The notes beneath the pieces were generated by a model that was given only the letters and a program-made list of their open reading frames with translations, searched no databases and was not told where the DNA came from. From JBMNGW01 sp050950025 (GTDB lineage: Bacteria; Spirochaetota; Spirochaetia; Sphaerochaetales; Sphaerochaetaceae), in the NCBI GenBank assembly GCA_050950025.1, contig JBMNGW010000009.1:76328-140327 (forward strand): a stretch of DNA of 64,000 nucleotides. The letters are read 5' to 3'. Position 1 is the first letter of the stretch; every line of letters starts with the position of its first letter. The translations under genes and the position numbers were made by a program. Below are positions 16,900-25,723 of this stretch, in pieces.

Positions 16900-17831
16900 C
16901 TTAACTCCCTTACTGTCGCTTCAATTGTTTCCCAGCTTTCACAGCTGTGACATGGTATGCCACTTGATAGTGAATTCCACAATCCGCCAAGCACCTTCCC
17001 CGGCCCTATTTCTAAAGCAGCTGCTACCTTTTGCTCGCTGATTAGTGCTTGCATTATCTGAGTCCAACGCACCGGTTGAGATAGTTGGTCGATACACCCT
17101 TGTATAATCTGTTCTACACTTTGGGCCACCAAGCCGCTGACATTCAGATACACCGGTGTGTGCGGTTCTTTAAAATCCATTTGATGCACTATTTTTGCAA
17201 ACTGCTTCTCTACTGTCAGCATAAAAGGGGTGTGAAAAGGCCCCGAGACCCTCAAAGGAATGACGCGCTTGGCTCCCAAGGCTTTTAACAAAGAAGAGGC
17301 TTGTTCAATTGAGCTAAGCGCTCCGCTGATAGTCAATTGAAACGGGCTGTTATCATTAGCACAATAAAGGTGCTCCAACCCCTCTTTTTCAATCATCTGC
17401 TTAACTTGGGCAAATCCCAGTCCCACCACAGCCGCCATACCCAACGGTCCAATCTGTTGCCTCACAATCTCAGTGGCTTGACCCATTAAAGTACTTCGCT
17501 CTTGGACTAACGTAAACAACTGCTCATCATCTAAAACCCCTGAGGCTGCATAAGCACTTAACTCTCCTAAGCTAAAGCCGCAATGACAAGAGGGGGTTAT
17601 CCCCATCTGCTGAAGAACTAAGGTGCTGCTGCGATTGGCTAAGGTAATGGCCAACTGGGCCTCTTCTGTAACTTGGCTCCCTTTTTTCATAAGGCTAAGC
17701 ATATCTAAGCTGGTGATGTCGCTAGCCAAATCAAACAAAGAGCGTACCTGCTTACTTTTGGCATATAAATCGAGGGCCATCCCCTCTTTTTGGGCCCCTT
17801 GTCCCGGATAACAGGCTCCTAATACTACCAT
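16896..17831 (-). CDS. fabD: Malonyl-CoA:ACP transacylase FabD
   Basis: Transfers malonyl groups from CoA to ACP. The 311-residue protein starts with YPGQGAQKEGM. The nucleophile motif reads GFSLGELSAYAASGV, with Phe where most FabD proteins have His (GHSLGE); the Ser is intact. The second catalytic residue is in SGPFHTPFM. The Phe may be a lineage variant. It overlaps fabH by 7 bases and fabG by 4. Confidence 0.95.
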   Translation of the reverse strand: MVVLGACYPGQGAQKEGMALDLYAKSKQVRSLFDLASDITSLDMLSLMKKGSQVTEEAQLAITLANRSSTLVLQQMGITPSCHCGFSLGELSAYAASGVLDDEQLFTLVQERSTLMGQATEIVRQQIGPLGMAAVVGLGFAQVKQMIEKEGLEHLYCANDNSPFQLTISGALSSIEQASSLLKALGAKRVIPLRVSGPFHTPFMLTVEKQFAKIVHQMDFKEPHTPVYLNVSGLVAQSVEQIIQGCIDQLSQPVRWTQIMQALISEQKVAAALEIGPGKVLGGLWNSLSSGIPCHSCESWETIEATVRELR

Positions 17832-18811
17832 CGGATAAGGTTCCCCCCGTATGTCAAACCGGCTCCAAAACCGACAGTCAGAACCAACATCCCTTTTAAG
17901 AGGACCTTTTTCTGCTCCATTTCCGCTAAAGCAATGGGTATGGAAGCTGCCGAAGTGTTGGCGTACTCAGCAATGTTCATATAAAACTTCTTCTCTTCTA
18001 TACCCAGTCTTTTAGCCGCACTTTTAATAATCCGGCTGTTGGCTTGATGCGGTACAATCCAATCGACTTCATCAATGGTAATACCATTGCGCATAAGAAG
18101 ATTTTCAATCACATCGGTGATGGCTCGAACGGCAAAATTGTAGACAGCTCGTCCATTCATTTGCAGCTTCAGAACCGATAACTCATCCTCTTGTTCATAA
18201 GGGGCACTGGTCCCCCCTTTGGGGACCATCAGGTGGGAAAAGCCGTTGCCTTCGGCATGCAGAACGCTGTCAATCAACGAGCTGCTATTTTCTGCTTTTG
18301 CTACTAAAACGGCCCCTGCCCCATCTCCAAATAAGACGCAAGTATTACGATCGTCCCAGTTGGCAATGGCCGACAATTTCTCTGATCCGATGACCAACAC
18401 TGAGTTAACGCTATTGGCCAAAAGAAGACCTTTGGCTACTTCCACGGCATAAATAAAACCGGTACATCCGGCGGCCAAATCAAAAGCGGGAATGTTGTTA
18501 AGGCCCATTTTGTGTTGGACGACACAGGCTGTGGAAGGAAATCCCAGAAAATCTTGGGTTGCTGTGGCTACGATGATAGCACCGATTGCACTGCGGTCTA
18601 TCTGATAGGCTTGCAGCAAATTTTCGGTTGCCAGTACAGCCATATCACTGGTAGCCATCTGATCAGAGGCAATATGGCGGGCTTCAATTCCGGTATGTTC
18701 TCGAATCCACTGGTCGGTGGTATCGACAATGCGGGACAGCTCATCATTGCTAACGCGACGGGTGGGAATGTAAGAACCAACAGCAACTATTCCGATGCTT
18801 GAATGCTTCAT
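17825..18811 (-). CDS. fabH: 3-oxoacyl-ACP synthase III FabH
   Basis: Initiating condensing enzyme (acyl-CoA plus malonyl-ACP), 328 residues. The Cys-His-Asn triad is present in AAGCTGFIYAVE, IVPHQANSRII and YANTSAASIPIA. It is first in the minus-strand fab operon. The start at 18811 has an AGGAGG-type site (CAGGAGGCTTGC) upstream and lies just below the shared fab/acc promoter region. Confidence 0.96.
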   Translation of the reverse strand: MKHSSIGIVAVGSYIPTRRVSNDELSRIVDTTDQWIREHTGIEARHIASDQMATSDMAVLATENLLQAYQIDRSAIGAIIVATATQDFLGFPSTACVVQHKMGLNNIPAFDLAAGCTGFIYAVEVAKGLLLANSVNSVLVIGSEKLSAIANWDDRNTCVLFGDGAGAVLVAKAENSSSLIDSVLHAEGNGFSHLMVPKGGTSAPYEQEDELSVLKLQMNGRAVYNFAVRAITDVIENLLMRNGITIDEVDWIVPHQANSRIIKSAAKRLGIEEKKFYMNIAEYANTSAASIPIALAEMEQKKVLLKGMLVLTVGFGAGLTYGGNLIRW

Positions 18812-18827
18812 GCAAGCCTCCTGACAT

Positions 18828-18856
18828 TATTATTACAGTTTTTTTATTTTTGTCAA
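18828..18856 (-). promoter_or_regulatory. fab operon promoter
   Basis: On the minus strand, -35 TTGACA (18851-18856) is followed after 16-17 bases by AATAAT/ATAATA. The -35 forms one half of the palindrome shared with the divergent acc promoter. Confidence 0.7.
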
Positions 18857-18864
18857 TATTGACA
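18851..18864. promoter_or_regulatory. 14-bp palindrome holding both -35 boxes of the fab and acc promoters
   Basis: TGTCAATATTGACA is a perfect palindrome; each half supplies TTGACA to one of two divergent promoters. A dimeric regulator bound here would act on both operons at once, and the two promoters cannot both be bound by polymerase. Whether a regulator uses it is inference. Confidence 0.6.
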
Positions 18865-18887
18865 CATATAGGGTCTATTGTTACTAT
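18859..18887 (+). promoter_or_regulatory. acc operon promoter
   Basis: TTGACA (18859-18864), a 17-base spacer and TACTAT (18882-18887): a near-consensus vegetative promoter, with start expected at about 18894. Confidence 0.75.
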
Positions 18888-18892
18888 CCTGA

Positions 18893-18904
18893 TTAACTAG
18901 TTAA
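18893..18904. promoter_or_regulatory. MarR-type palindrome at the acc start site
   Basis: TTAACTAGTTAA is a perfect 12-bp palindrome lying on the predicted start point. It matches the centre of the marR-MATE operator (TTGACTAGTCAA) at ten of twelve bases, so a MarR-family repressor is a reasonable candidate. Confidence 0.5.
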
Positions 18905-18924
18905 CCCCCTCAAGGAGGCTTCAA

Positions 18925-19326
18925 ATGGACTTTGAAACATTGCAGCAGCTCATAACGATGTTTGAGAGCTCTGCTCTTAGTGAACTGGAATATGAAGATC
19001 AGCAGTTCAGAGCTGCTTTTAAAAGAGCCTGTACAGTGCCAGTTGTTGCAGCACAATCGGTTCAACCCGTTCAGCAAATCAAAGAGACGAAGACTATCAC
19101 CAGCCCCTTAGTGGGAACTTTTTACCGCACCCCCTCCCCCGATGCCCCCGCCTATGTGGAAGTAGGCGATACCATCCACAAAGGAGAAGTGCTTTGTACC
19201 CTGGAAGCAATGAAGTTGATGAACCAACTTGAAGCGGAGTTTGATTGTGAGATTGTGAGCATTTATCCTGGTCAAGGGACATTGGTAGAATTCGGCCAAC
19301 CCCTATTTGAGGTTAAGCTCCTATGA
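18925..19326 (+). CDS. accB: Acetyl-CoA carboxylase biotin carboxyl carrier protein
   Basis: Carries the biotin that shuttles CO2 from biotin carboxylase to the transferase. The 133-residue protein has an N-terminal region (FETLQQLITMFESS), a short linker around residues 38-55, and the C-terminal biotinyl domain with LEAMKLMNQLEAE, where the Lys of EAMK is biotinylated. AAGGAGG precedes the start. It overlaps accC by 4 bases. The order accB-accC-accD-accA in one operon gives the complete enzyme. Confidence 0.96.
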   Translation: MDFETLQQLITMFESSALSELEYEDQQFRAAFKRACTVPVVAAQSVQPVQQIKETKTITSPLVGTFYRTPSPDAPAYVEVGDTIHKGEVLCTLEAMKLMNQLEAEFDCEIVSIYPGQGTLVEFGQPLFEVKLL

Positions 19327-20642
19327 TTAAAACGCTTCTGATAGCCAACAGAGGCGAAATTGCCGTTCGCATTATCCGTACATGCCGCCAAATGGGGATT
19401 AAAACGGTAGCCGTCTATTCTGTTGCCGATGCCGATTCTCTTCATATCCAATTAGCAGATCGCAGTGTATGTATCGGTCCATCCTCTACTAAAGAGAGCT
19501 ATTTGCACATGCACAATATTATCAGCGCCGCTTTAGGTACCCGGTGCGACGCTATTCATCCCGGAGTGGGATTTCTTGCTGAAAATAGTATTTTTGCCTC
19601 TATGGTAGAGCAAGCAGGACTTATTTTTGTGGGACCGAAGGCCCAAACCATCGCCCTGTTAGGAGACAAAATTGCTGCCCGTCAAGCAGCCCTAGAGGCC
19701 CACGTTCCCTTAACTCCCGGAAGCACAGAGCCGATTGCCGACTTTGAAGCAGCCCGTTTGGTGGCCCGCGACCTTGGCTATCCGGTTATTCTAAAAGCCT
19801 GCGGTGGAGGAGGCGGAAGGGGGATGCGCATTGTATGCAGCGAAAAAGAACTCAAAGACGCCATCGCCATCGCCTCAGAAGAGGCTCTTGCATTTTTTGG
19901 TAACGGTACGATTCTCATGGAAAAATACTTGCATCAAAGCCGTCATATTGAAATTCAGCTCTTAGGTGATGAGCATCGGGTTGTGTCGCTGGGAGAACGG
20001 GATTGCACTATCCAAAAAAACCACCAAAAACTAATTGAAGAGTCCCCATCACCAGCCCTTACTTCGCTCATGCGCCAACAGATGAGCCGCGATGCCATCC
20101 GATTGTTGGACTCAATCGGGTACAAAGGGGCAGGAACTGTCGAATTTTTGGTCCAAGACGGCTCGTACTACTTTATGGAAGTCAATGCCCGAGTACAAGT
20201 AGAGCACCCTGTTACTGAAATGCTAAGTACTGTAGACCTCATTCGTCAACAACTGCTAATAGCTTCACAAAAGCCAATGGAAATCTCCGATCAGCTTACT
20301 GAGTACCAGACCCATGCCCTTGAGTGTCGTATCAACGCCTTGGAAGCGGGCACTGTTGAGCAATTAACTCTCCCATCCGGTCCGTTTGTGCGCGTTGATT
20401 CCCACCTTTATCCCGGTTATCGGATTTCCCCTTTTTATGATGCTTTGCTGGCCAAAATCATTGTTCACACCCCCAATAGGCAACAGAGCATTGCAACTAT
20501 GAAACGGGCGTTAAATGAGTTGCATATAAAAGGGATCAAAACCAATAAAGAGGAGCAGCTTCAACTGCTAAAGAGCAAAGAGTTCTGCTCAGGCCGTTTT
20601 ACTACCGACTTGTATGAGCGACTCTTTCAAAGAGAATCCTAG
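19323..20642 (+). CDS. accC: Acetyl-CoA carboxylase biotin carboxylase
   Basis: ATP-grasp enzyme that carboxylates biotin on AccB. The 439-residue product shows LIANRGEIAVRIIRTCR, HPGVGFLAEN, the glycine-rich ATP loop ACGGGGGRGMRI, the HIEIQLLGDE and ERDCTIQKNHQKLIEE segments and EVNARVQVEHPVTE. The length is close to that of other bacterial AccC proteins (about 450). The start overlaps accB. Confidence 0.97.
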   Translation: MIKTLLIANRGEIAVRIIRTCRQMGIKTVAVYSVADADSLHIQLADRSVCIGPSSTKESYLHMHNIISAALGTRCDAIHPGVGFLAENSIFASMVEQAGLIFVGPKAQTIALLGDKIAARQAALEAHVPLTPGSTEPIADFEAARLVARDLGYPVILKACGGGGGRGMRIVCSEKELKDAIAIASEEALAFFGNGTILMEKYLHQSRHIEIQLLGDEHRVVSLGERDCTIQKNHQKLIEESPSPALTSLMRQQMSRDAIRLLDSIGYKGAGTVEFLVQDGSYYFMEVNARVQVEHPVTEMLSTVDLIRQQLLIASQKPMEISDQLTEYQTHALECRINALEAGTVEQLTLPSGPFVRVDSHLYPGYRISPFYDALLAKIIVHTPNRQQSIATMKRALNELHIKGIKTNKEEQLQLLKSKEFCSGRFTTDLYERLFQRES

Positions 20643-20652
20643 AGGTAATGCT

Positions 20653-21432
20653 ATGGACACCATCGTCGAATGCCCTTCTTGTCACACACACACCTCCTTT
20701 GCAGTGCTCACGCAGCATCTGCATATCTGTCCGCAGTGCGCTTATCATCATCGTATCAATGCCAAAACGAGGATTGCCTATACTGCCGATGTGGGTAGTT
20801 TTGTTGAATTTGGTGAGCACATGTGTTCCCAAAACCCCATCGACTTGCCCGGTTATGCCGAAAAGTTGGCAGAAACCCGCAAACAGGCGGCTTTGAATGA
20901 AGCGGTGGTAACCGGAACATGTACCATTGAAGGAAAAGCGGCCGTACTGGCAGTTATGTCGTTCGATTTTATGGGAGGAAGCATGGGCTCGGTGGTAGGA
21001 GAAAAAATTACGCAGGCCCTCTTTGAAGGAGCTTTAACTAAAAAGCCGGTGATTATTTTCACCGCTAGCGGGGGGGCCCGGATGCAAGAGGGAATCTTTT
21101 CCTTAATGCAAATGGCTAAAACAGCCAGCGCTGCCGCTTTGCTTGATCAAGCCAAAGTTCCTCTTTTTATTGTACTGACGCACCCTACCACCGGAGGGGT
21201 GACTGCCTCTTTTGCCATGCTTGGGGACATCATTGTAGCTGAGCCGGGAGCCTTAATCGGATTTGCCGGCCCGCGGGTCATTGAAGGGACTATTGGCCAA
21301 AAACTTCCCAAAGGGTTTCAAACAGCCGAATTCCAACTTGAAAAAGGGTTTATCGACATAATTGCCAGCCGCACTAAGATGCGCTCAACCCTCTCCTATT
21401 TGATCCACGTCCATTCAAAGGAGCCGTCATGA
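20653..21432 (+). CDS. accD: Acetyl-CoA carboxyltransferase beta subunit
   Basis: Half of the transferase that moves the carboxyl group from biotin to acetyl-CoA. A four-cysteine zinc ribbon opens the protein (CPSCHTH and CPQCAYHHR), followed by the crotonase-like core with GGSMGSVVGEK, TASGGARMQEG and TTGGVTASFAMLGD. A start at 20614 is open but overlaps accC by 29 bases; the ATG at 20653 has AGAGG seven bases before it and gives the usual AccD N-terminus (259 residues). It overlaps accA by 4 bases. Confidence 0.94.
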   Translation: MDTIVECPSCHTHTSFAVLTQHLHICPQCAYHHRINAKTRIAYTADVGSFVEFGEHMCSQNPIDLPGYAEKLAETRKQAALNEAVVTGTCTIEGKAAVLAVMSFDFMGGSMGSVVGEKITQALFEGALTKKPVIIFTASGGARMQEGIFSLMQMAKTASAAALLDQAKVPLFIVLTHPTTGGVTASFAMLGDIIVAEPGALIGFAGPRVIEGTIGQKLPKGFQTAEFQLEKGFIDIIASRTKMRSTLSYLIHVHSKEPS

Positions 21433-22352
21433 AAACACAACAGAATGAGAGCTTACACGCTTCAATCAATCGTTTGGAAGAGATTACCTTAAGCCACTCT
21501 CGCTCTTCGTGGCAAAGTGTCCTCTTATCGCGACAATTGGGGCGCCCGGGGACGTTAACATACATCAATGCCATCTGCGACGATTTTATTGAGCTCCATG
21601 GAGATCGCTGCTACGCTGATGATCCGGCTATGATTGGAGGCATTGGGACAGTGCAAGGAAGGGCCGTGACGTTTATCGGCAACCGCAAAGGGGCTAATTT
21701 AAAGCAAAATATCGACTGCAACTATGGCATGAGCAATCCTGAAGGGTATCGTAAAGCCCTGCGCCTAGCCAAACAAGCTGAGAAGTTCAACCGCCCTGTT
21801 GTCTGCTTCATCGATACTCCGGGCGCGTATCCGGGATTGGGCTCTGAAGAGAGGGGTATCGGTGAGGCTATTGCCCGCAACCTTAAAGAGTTCTCCACTC
21901 TCAGAGTTCCTATACTCTCTTTTATTATCGGAGAGGGGGGCAGCGGAGGCGCTTTGGGCATTGGAGTTGGCGATAAACTCTACATGCTTGAAAATGCCGT
22001 ATACTCAGTGATTACTCCCGAAGGGTTTGCTTCTATTTTGCTGCGCGACCCATCTCGAGCTCAAGAAGCGGCTGAAGCTATGAAAATGACGGCTCAAGAT
22101 CTCAAGCGCTTTAACATTATCCACGATATCATCGAAGAGGCTCCCGGAGGAGCCCACAATGATCCTGAATTAACTGCCAGGGCAATCAAAAGGACAATTG
22201 TCCGTGATTTGAAAACCTTGTGTTCCAAGCCATGGGAGACATTGGTTCGCTACCGCATCAGAAAAATACGGGGCATCGGTGAATTTGACAGCTCAAGTGC
22301 TTGGTGGTCCTCCTTGTTGGAAGTTTTCAAGCAAACAAGCGATTTACGTTAA
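21429..22352 (+). CDS. accA: Acetyl-CoA carboxyltransferase alpha subunit
   Basis: Partner of AccD in the carboxyltransferase, 307 residues. Typical features are the long N-terminal helix (INRLEEITLSHSRSSWQ), ARPGTL-like GRPGTLTYINA, FIELHGDR, DTPGAYPGLGSEERG, EGGSGGALGIGVGD and TPEGFASILLRD. It is the last gene of the acc operon. Its stop abuts the stop of the convergent unknown gene with no spacer, so transcription must end inside one of them. Confidence 0.96.
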   Translation: MKTQQNESLHASINRLEEITLSHSRSSWQSVLLSRQLGRPGTLTYINAICDDFIELHGDRCYADDPAMIGGIGTVQGRAVTFIGNRKGANLKQNIDCNYGMSNPEGYRKALRLAKQAEKFNRPVVCFIDTPGAYPGLGSEERGIGEAIARNLKEFSTLRVPILSFIIGEGGSGGALGIGVGDKLYMLENAVYSVITPEGFASILLRDPSRAQEAAEAMKMTAQDLKRFNIIHDIIEEAPGGAHNDPELTARAIKRTIVRDLKTLCSKPWETLVRYRIRKIRGIGEFDSSSAWWSSLLEVFKQTSDLR

Positions 22353-23468
22353 TTAACGGTGGATATTTTGCAGTGTTTTAAGGGTATGGCCTTTGAGCTC
22401 CCACTTGCGGATGCTATCGCTCATCTGAGAGTACAGCTCAGTAAAGCGGTTGATTTCCTCCATCCCTTCAAACAATAACCCGTACTCATTAAGGAGATTA
22501 AAAGCCTCTTGCATCCCATTGCCAACAATGACCGAATCGGAAATTTCATCCATTAAGTCTTCAACTTGCTCTCCGTTGCCAAGGCGATAACCGGCTAAAA
22601 ATTCCATCATGGCATGCACTGAAGGCGAATCTTCCTCATAGGGTGTCTGATAAAAAGCAATCAGCTCCTCGCGGCTAGGCAAATAATAGGAGACATCTTT
22701 GACTTTAATTAAAAACTCTTCTACTTCGTCTAGCGAGCGGAAAAAGGAGGAGATAATCAACTCGTCCTCAAACCACCAATAGTATTGTACTCTGCCCAAT
22801 TCGCGCAGCTCATCTCCAACCATAGCAGGGGTAAGCATCTCATTTTCATACCGATTCCAGACAATGGCATATTGGTCGATATCAAGTACTCCGTAAAGGT
22901 TGGAAAGGGCTATGGCATAAGCGTCCATCCGTTGGTGCAAGTGGGCTAAACGCCACATCTTTTGTTCCTGCAATAGTTGCAAAGCTCCCAACAACTCTTT
23001 GGGAACAACTGCCGTGTACACATCCTTTTTCTTGAATAAAAAGAGGAACCCAAAATTATGGGCATGGGAAATATCGCGATACTGTAATTGATCGGCCCGT
23101 ATTTCCACATCGGGTTTGTCTTGGGAAAACCGTGTTAAAAACTCCAAGTTGGCTACCGGCAGATAAGGCAATGTAGCGCCAAAGCGCTTTTCAATTGTTT
23201 GGGCCAACTGTTTTACCAGCTCCCCTTTTTTGGTAGCAACAGGCAGATAAAGACCATGGTCCTCAGCCAGCTCTTGCAGATGCGTTTTATTGTACAACTG
23301 CAGGCAAGATTCAAGATGAAAAAGGGGGGTCGAGGGAAAGGCGGCACTTTGCAAAAGCTCTTCATTCAACGACGGCTCAGCTTCAAAAGCGCGGAGAAAC
23401 AGCTCGTCGCTAAAGACGGGCAAAGGATACATCTCTTTGGGCTTCGTTGTCTGCTTTGTCTCTCTCAT
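22353..23468 (-). CDS. Hypothetical protein with SAP/Rho-N-like segment
   Basis: Not recognised. The 371-residue protein is mostly acidic and helical. A segment at about residues 60-95 (LYNKTHLQELAEDHGL, then TKKGELVKQLAQTIEK) looks like a SAP or Rho-N helix-turn-helix fold that can bind nucleic acid. The rest (for example RVQYYWWFEDELIISSFF) shows no known motif; no signal peptide or membrane segment. The ATG at 23468 is chosen; a TTG start at 23495 would overlap the previous gene and has no ribosome site. It follows the DUF4954 gene closely and is probably co-expressed with it. Confidence 0.7.
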   Translation of the reverse strand: MRETKQTTKPKEMYPLPVFSDELFLRAFEAEPSLNEELLQSAAFPSTPLFHLESCLQLYNKTHLQELAEDHGLYLPVATKKGELVKQLAQTIEKRFGATLPYLPVANLEFLTRFSQDKPDVEIRADQLQYRDISHAHNFGFLFLFKKKDVYTAVVPKELLGALQLLQEQKMWRLAHLHQRMDAYAIALSNLYGVLDIDQYAIVWNRYENEMLTPAMVGDELRELGRVQYYWWFEDELIISSFFRSLDEVEEFLIKVKDVSYYLPSREELIAFYQTPYEEDSPSVHAMMEFLAGYRLGNGEQVEDLMDEISDSVIVGNGMQEAFNLLNEYGLLFEGMEEINRFTELYSQMSDSIRKWELKGHTLKTLQNIHR

Positions 23469-23485
23469 ATACTTAATGTAACATA

Positions 23486-25693
23486 TCAGAGCCAAGGAGA
23501 AAAGCGTGCGGCAAGTTCCTTCAAACGGGCAGTCTCGGCATTGGTTTGTTTGATGAAAGAGTTCTCTTCAATTCTTCCCAATACAGCTTCCATTTCAGCA
23601 TCATTACGATAAACGATTTTCCTAAATGGATCGGCAAAATCTTTTTGACGCGAGCGGTAAACTTCTTGGGCACCTTGATCGCAGAGAATGACAAAATCAT
23701 TAAGGACGTTGTCCCATGAAACCTTATCAAGAGCTTCAATCTCCAGAACTCTCAAAAGCGCCTGAAAAGCGGTGGCTGCTTTTAGCTCGCCATAGGAGGC
23801 CCACCAAGATTCATACCGTTGATGCACCTGGTCCCAACTGTCCACTTTCCCCTGCTCGATTTCTTCCAGCAAAGTAAGAACTTCACTTTCAGGAACGATC
23901 TGTCCACCCAAATTGACAAAGGGAGAACCGACAAGAGCTTTTTGATTGGCATGCAAAATCAAATAGGGAAGCACCCACTGTTGGAATTCAACAATACTGA
24001 GTGTGTTCTGTTCAAGATATCCCAGCACAATTCTTACAGAGCCGTAAATAATCATCTCTTTGTAAGAGCGGTAGGCTTCCACTGCTTTAAGAATCACTGC
24101 CGGTTTGTTTGAGCGTTCAAGCCCGGTAGCCTCCACACTCAAAGAGGCAACTATTTGAGGCTGTTGTTCCAACAACATTTTACCTGAATGGATAATCTGT
24201 TTTTCCGTTGCCGCAGAAGCCGATGAGATCAAAGAGGCTTGTAAAGCACTGTGCCCGACCCATTCGCACAACTTTTCCATGGCCTGTAGAATTTCTGCCA
24301 GTGTATCGGGAGCTATATATTCAGTTTCAATGTTCTGGGAGACAAAGACCCGTTTATCTCTGTCTCTAAACTTCCACTCGTTGCGCTCCAAAGCAAAGCG
24401 GTTATACATCCACCAGTAGGCGGGCATGATTGTCAATCTCCCTTTCTCTTCGCAGTAGCTAATCAGCGAAAAGGGGAGCGGAATATTCAGCTCATTAGGA
24501 TAACTGCCTTTGGCCAAAAGAGAGAAAGAGGCAAAAGAGCTGTTGAATTTCACAGAGCTGGAAAGAGCGGGCCAAAAGCCCCGTTTGGCATGCATCTCAC
24601 CATCGTTACCGCGGGTGTTATGATTTGAGCCAATATTGGCTCCCGCTGCCATATTTGACTGCCCTTGGATTAAGGAGGCAATCAGAAAAGAGTTATTATG
24701 ATGCTGTTCATGAAATGGAAACGTCAGGGTGTTTAATACTTCACAACAACTGACAGTGGAGTTATCGCCAAGAACCGAGTTAATCAAGCGAGCTCCGTAT
24801 TTTAAGTTGCTGTTACTTCCCATCACAAAGCGGACTGCTTTGACCCCATAAAACACACGACAGCCGTAGCCGATGATGCCGTTAACCATCTCCACCCCTT
24901 CCCCGATTTGTGACGGAGAACTTGCATGAGAGCGGATGGTTAGATTCTTCAGCTTGTTAGCTCCTTTGACATAAGAAGCCGGTCCAAAGTTGACATCTTT
25001 AATAATCCTGCACGATTTAATGACTGAGCCTTGGCCCACAACTCCGTACACGCCTCTGCGCTTAGTTACTTCGGCATTCGTAAATTCAATCAGTTTTTGC
25101 AAAAACTGCGGACGGTCGCGATATATGCCCCACAGATACGCATCTGCGCAATTCATCGTTGCAAACGGGAGAATCTTGCGCCCTTCGGTTTCGTTGATAA
25201 TACCAATCCAAATACGCACCGACTCATCTTCTCCCTCTTTGACAATACCATTGCCAAATTTTGAGTGGTTAGTCGTTCCCATCTCATCAATTTCACTAAG
25301 AATCGAGTCGCTCTCAATAATATAATGGGTCAAATACCCCACCCGGTGGATTGCACAATGCCGACCGATATCACTGGAAATAATATGACTGTTACTGATG
25401 CCTTGAGGCAGAATAAAATCGTGGTGTCCCAGTGTTCTTGGCTCTAGGGAGCCAATGCGTACCAACCCATAAAAACTGTTGTTTCTGATAAGAGACAAGT
25501 CGCAAGGATCTTCGATGAGCACATCATCCCAGTTAGCTGAGGTGTTGCCCTGTAATGCCAACTGTTCTCTTTCTTTAGCACTCAGAGAACGGAAATTCGC
25601 TTGCCAATGTTCTATTTGGGCATTGCGACTCCAGTACTCATCCTCTTGGGCAATAAAGCGGTAACCATACTCTGAAAGTAATCCAGTTGTCAT
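23486..25693 (-). CDS. DUF4954 family protein with left-handed beta-helix repeats
   Basis: Large cytoplasmic protein (735 residues) resembling the DUF4954 family known from Bacteroidetes and spirochaetes. Residues about 70-330 show hexapeptide-type repeats (SDIGRHCAIHRVGYL, GEGVEMVNGIIGYGCR, GSNSNLKYGARLINS, GDNSTVSCCEV, then AAGANIGSNHN), a fold used by acyl- and nucleotidyl-transferases. The C-terminal half is helical. In this family a nucleotide-sugar or acyl transfer role has been suspected, but no reaction is established. The ATG at 25693 is preferred to a GTG at 25708; neither has a clear ribosome site. Confidence 0.8.
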   Translation of the reverse strand: MTTGLLSEYGYRFIAQEDEYWSRNAQIEHWQANFRSLSAKEREQLALQGNTSANWDDVLIEDPCDLSLIRNNSFYGLVRIGSLEPRTLGHHDFILPQGISNSHIISSDIGRHCAIHRVGYLTHYIIESDSILSEIDEMGTTNHSKFGNGIVKEGEDESVRIWIGIINETEGRKILPFATMNCADAYLWGIYRDRPQFLQKLIEFTNAEVTKRRGVYGVVGQGSVIKSCRIIKDVNFGPASYVKGANKLKNLTIRSHASSPSQIGEGVEMVNGIIGYGCRVFYGVKAVRFVMGSNSNLKYGARLINSVLGDNSTVSCCEVLNTLTFPFHEQHHNNSFLIASLIQGQSNMAAGANIGSNHNTRGNDGEMHAKRGFWPALSSSVKFNSSFASFSLLAKGSYPNELNIPLPFSLISYCEEKGRLTIMPAYWWMYNRFALERNEWKFRDRDKRVFVSQNIETEYIAPDTLAEILQAMEKLCEWVGHSALQASLISSASAATEKQIIHSGKMLLEQQPQIVASLSVEATGLERSNKPAVILKAVEAYRSYKEMIIYGSVRIVLGYLEQNTLSIVEFQQWVLPYLILHANQKALVGSPFVNLGGQIVPESEVLTLLEEIEQGKVDSWDQVHQRYESWWASYGELKAATAFQALLRVLEIEALDKVSWDNVLNDFVILCDQGAQEVYRSRQKDFADPFRKIVYRNDAEMEAVLGRIEENSFIKQTNAETARLKELAARFSPWL

Positions 25694-25723
25694 AAATTCA
25701 TCATACACTGCTGAACAAGCATG

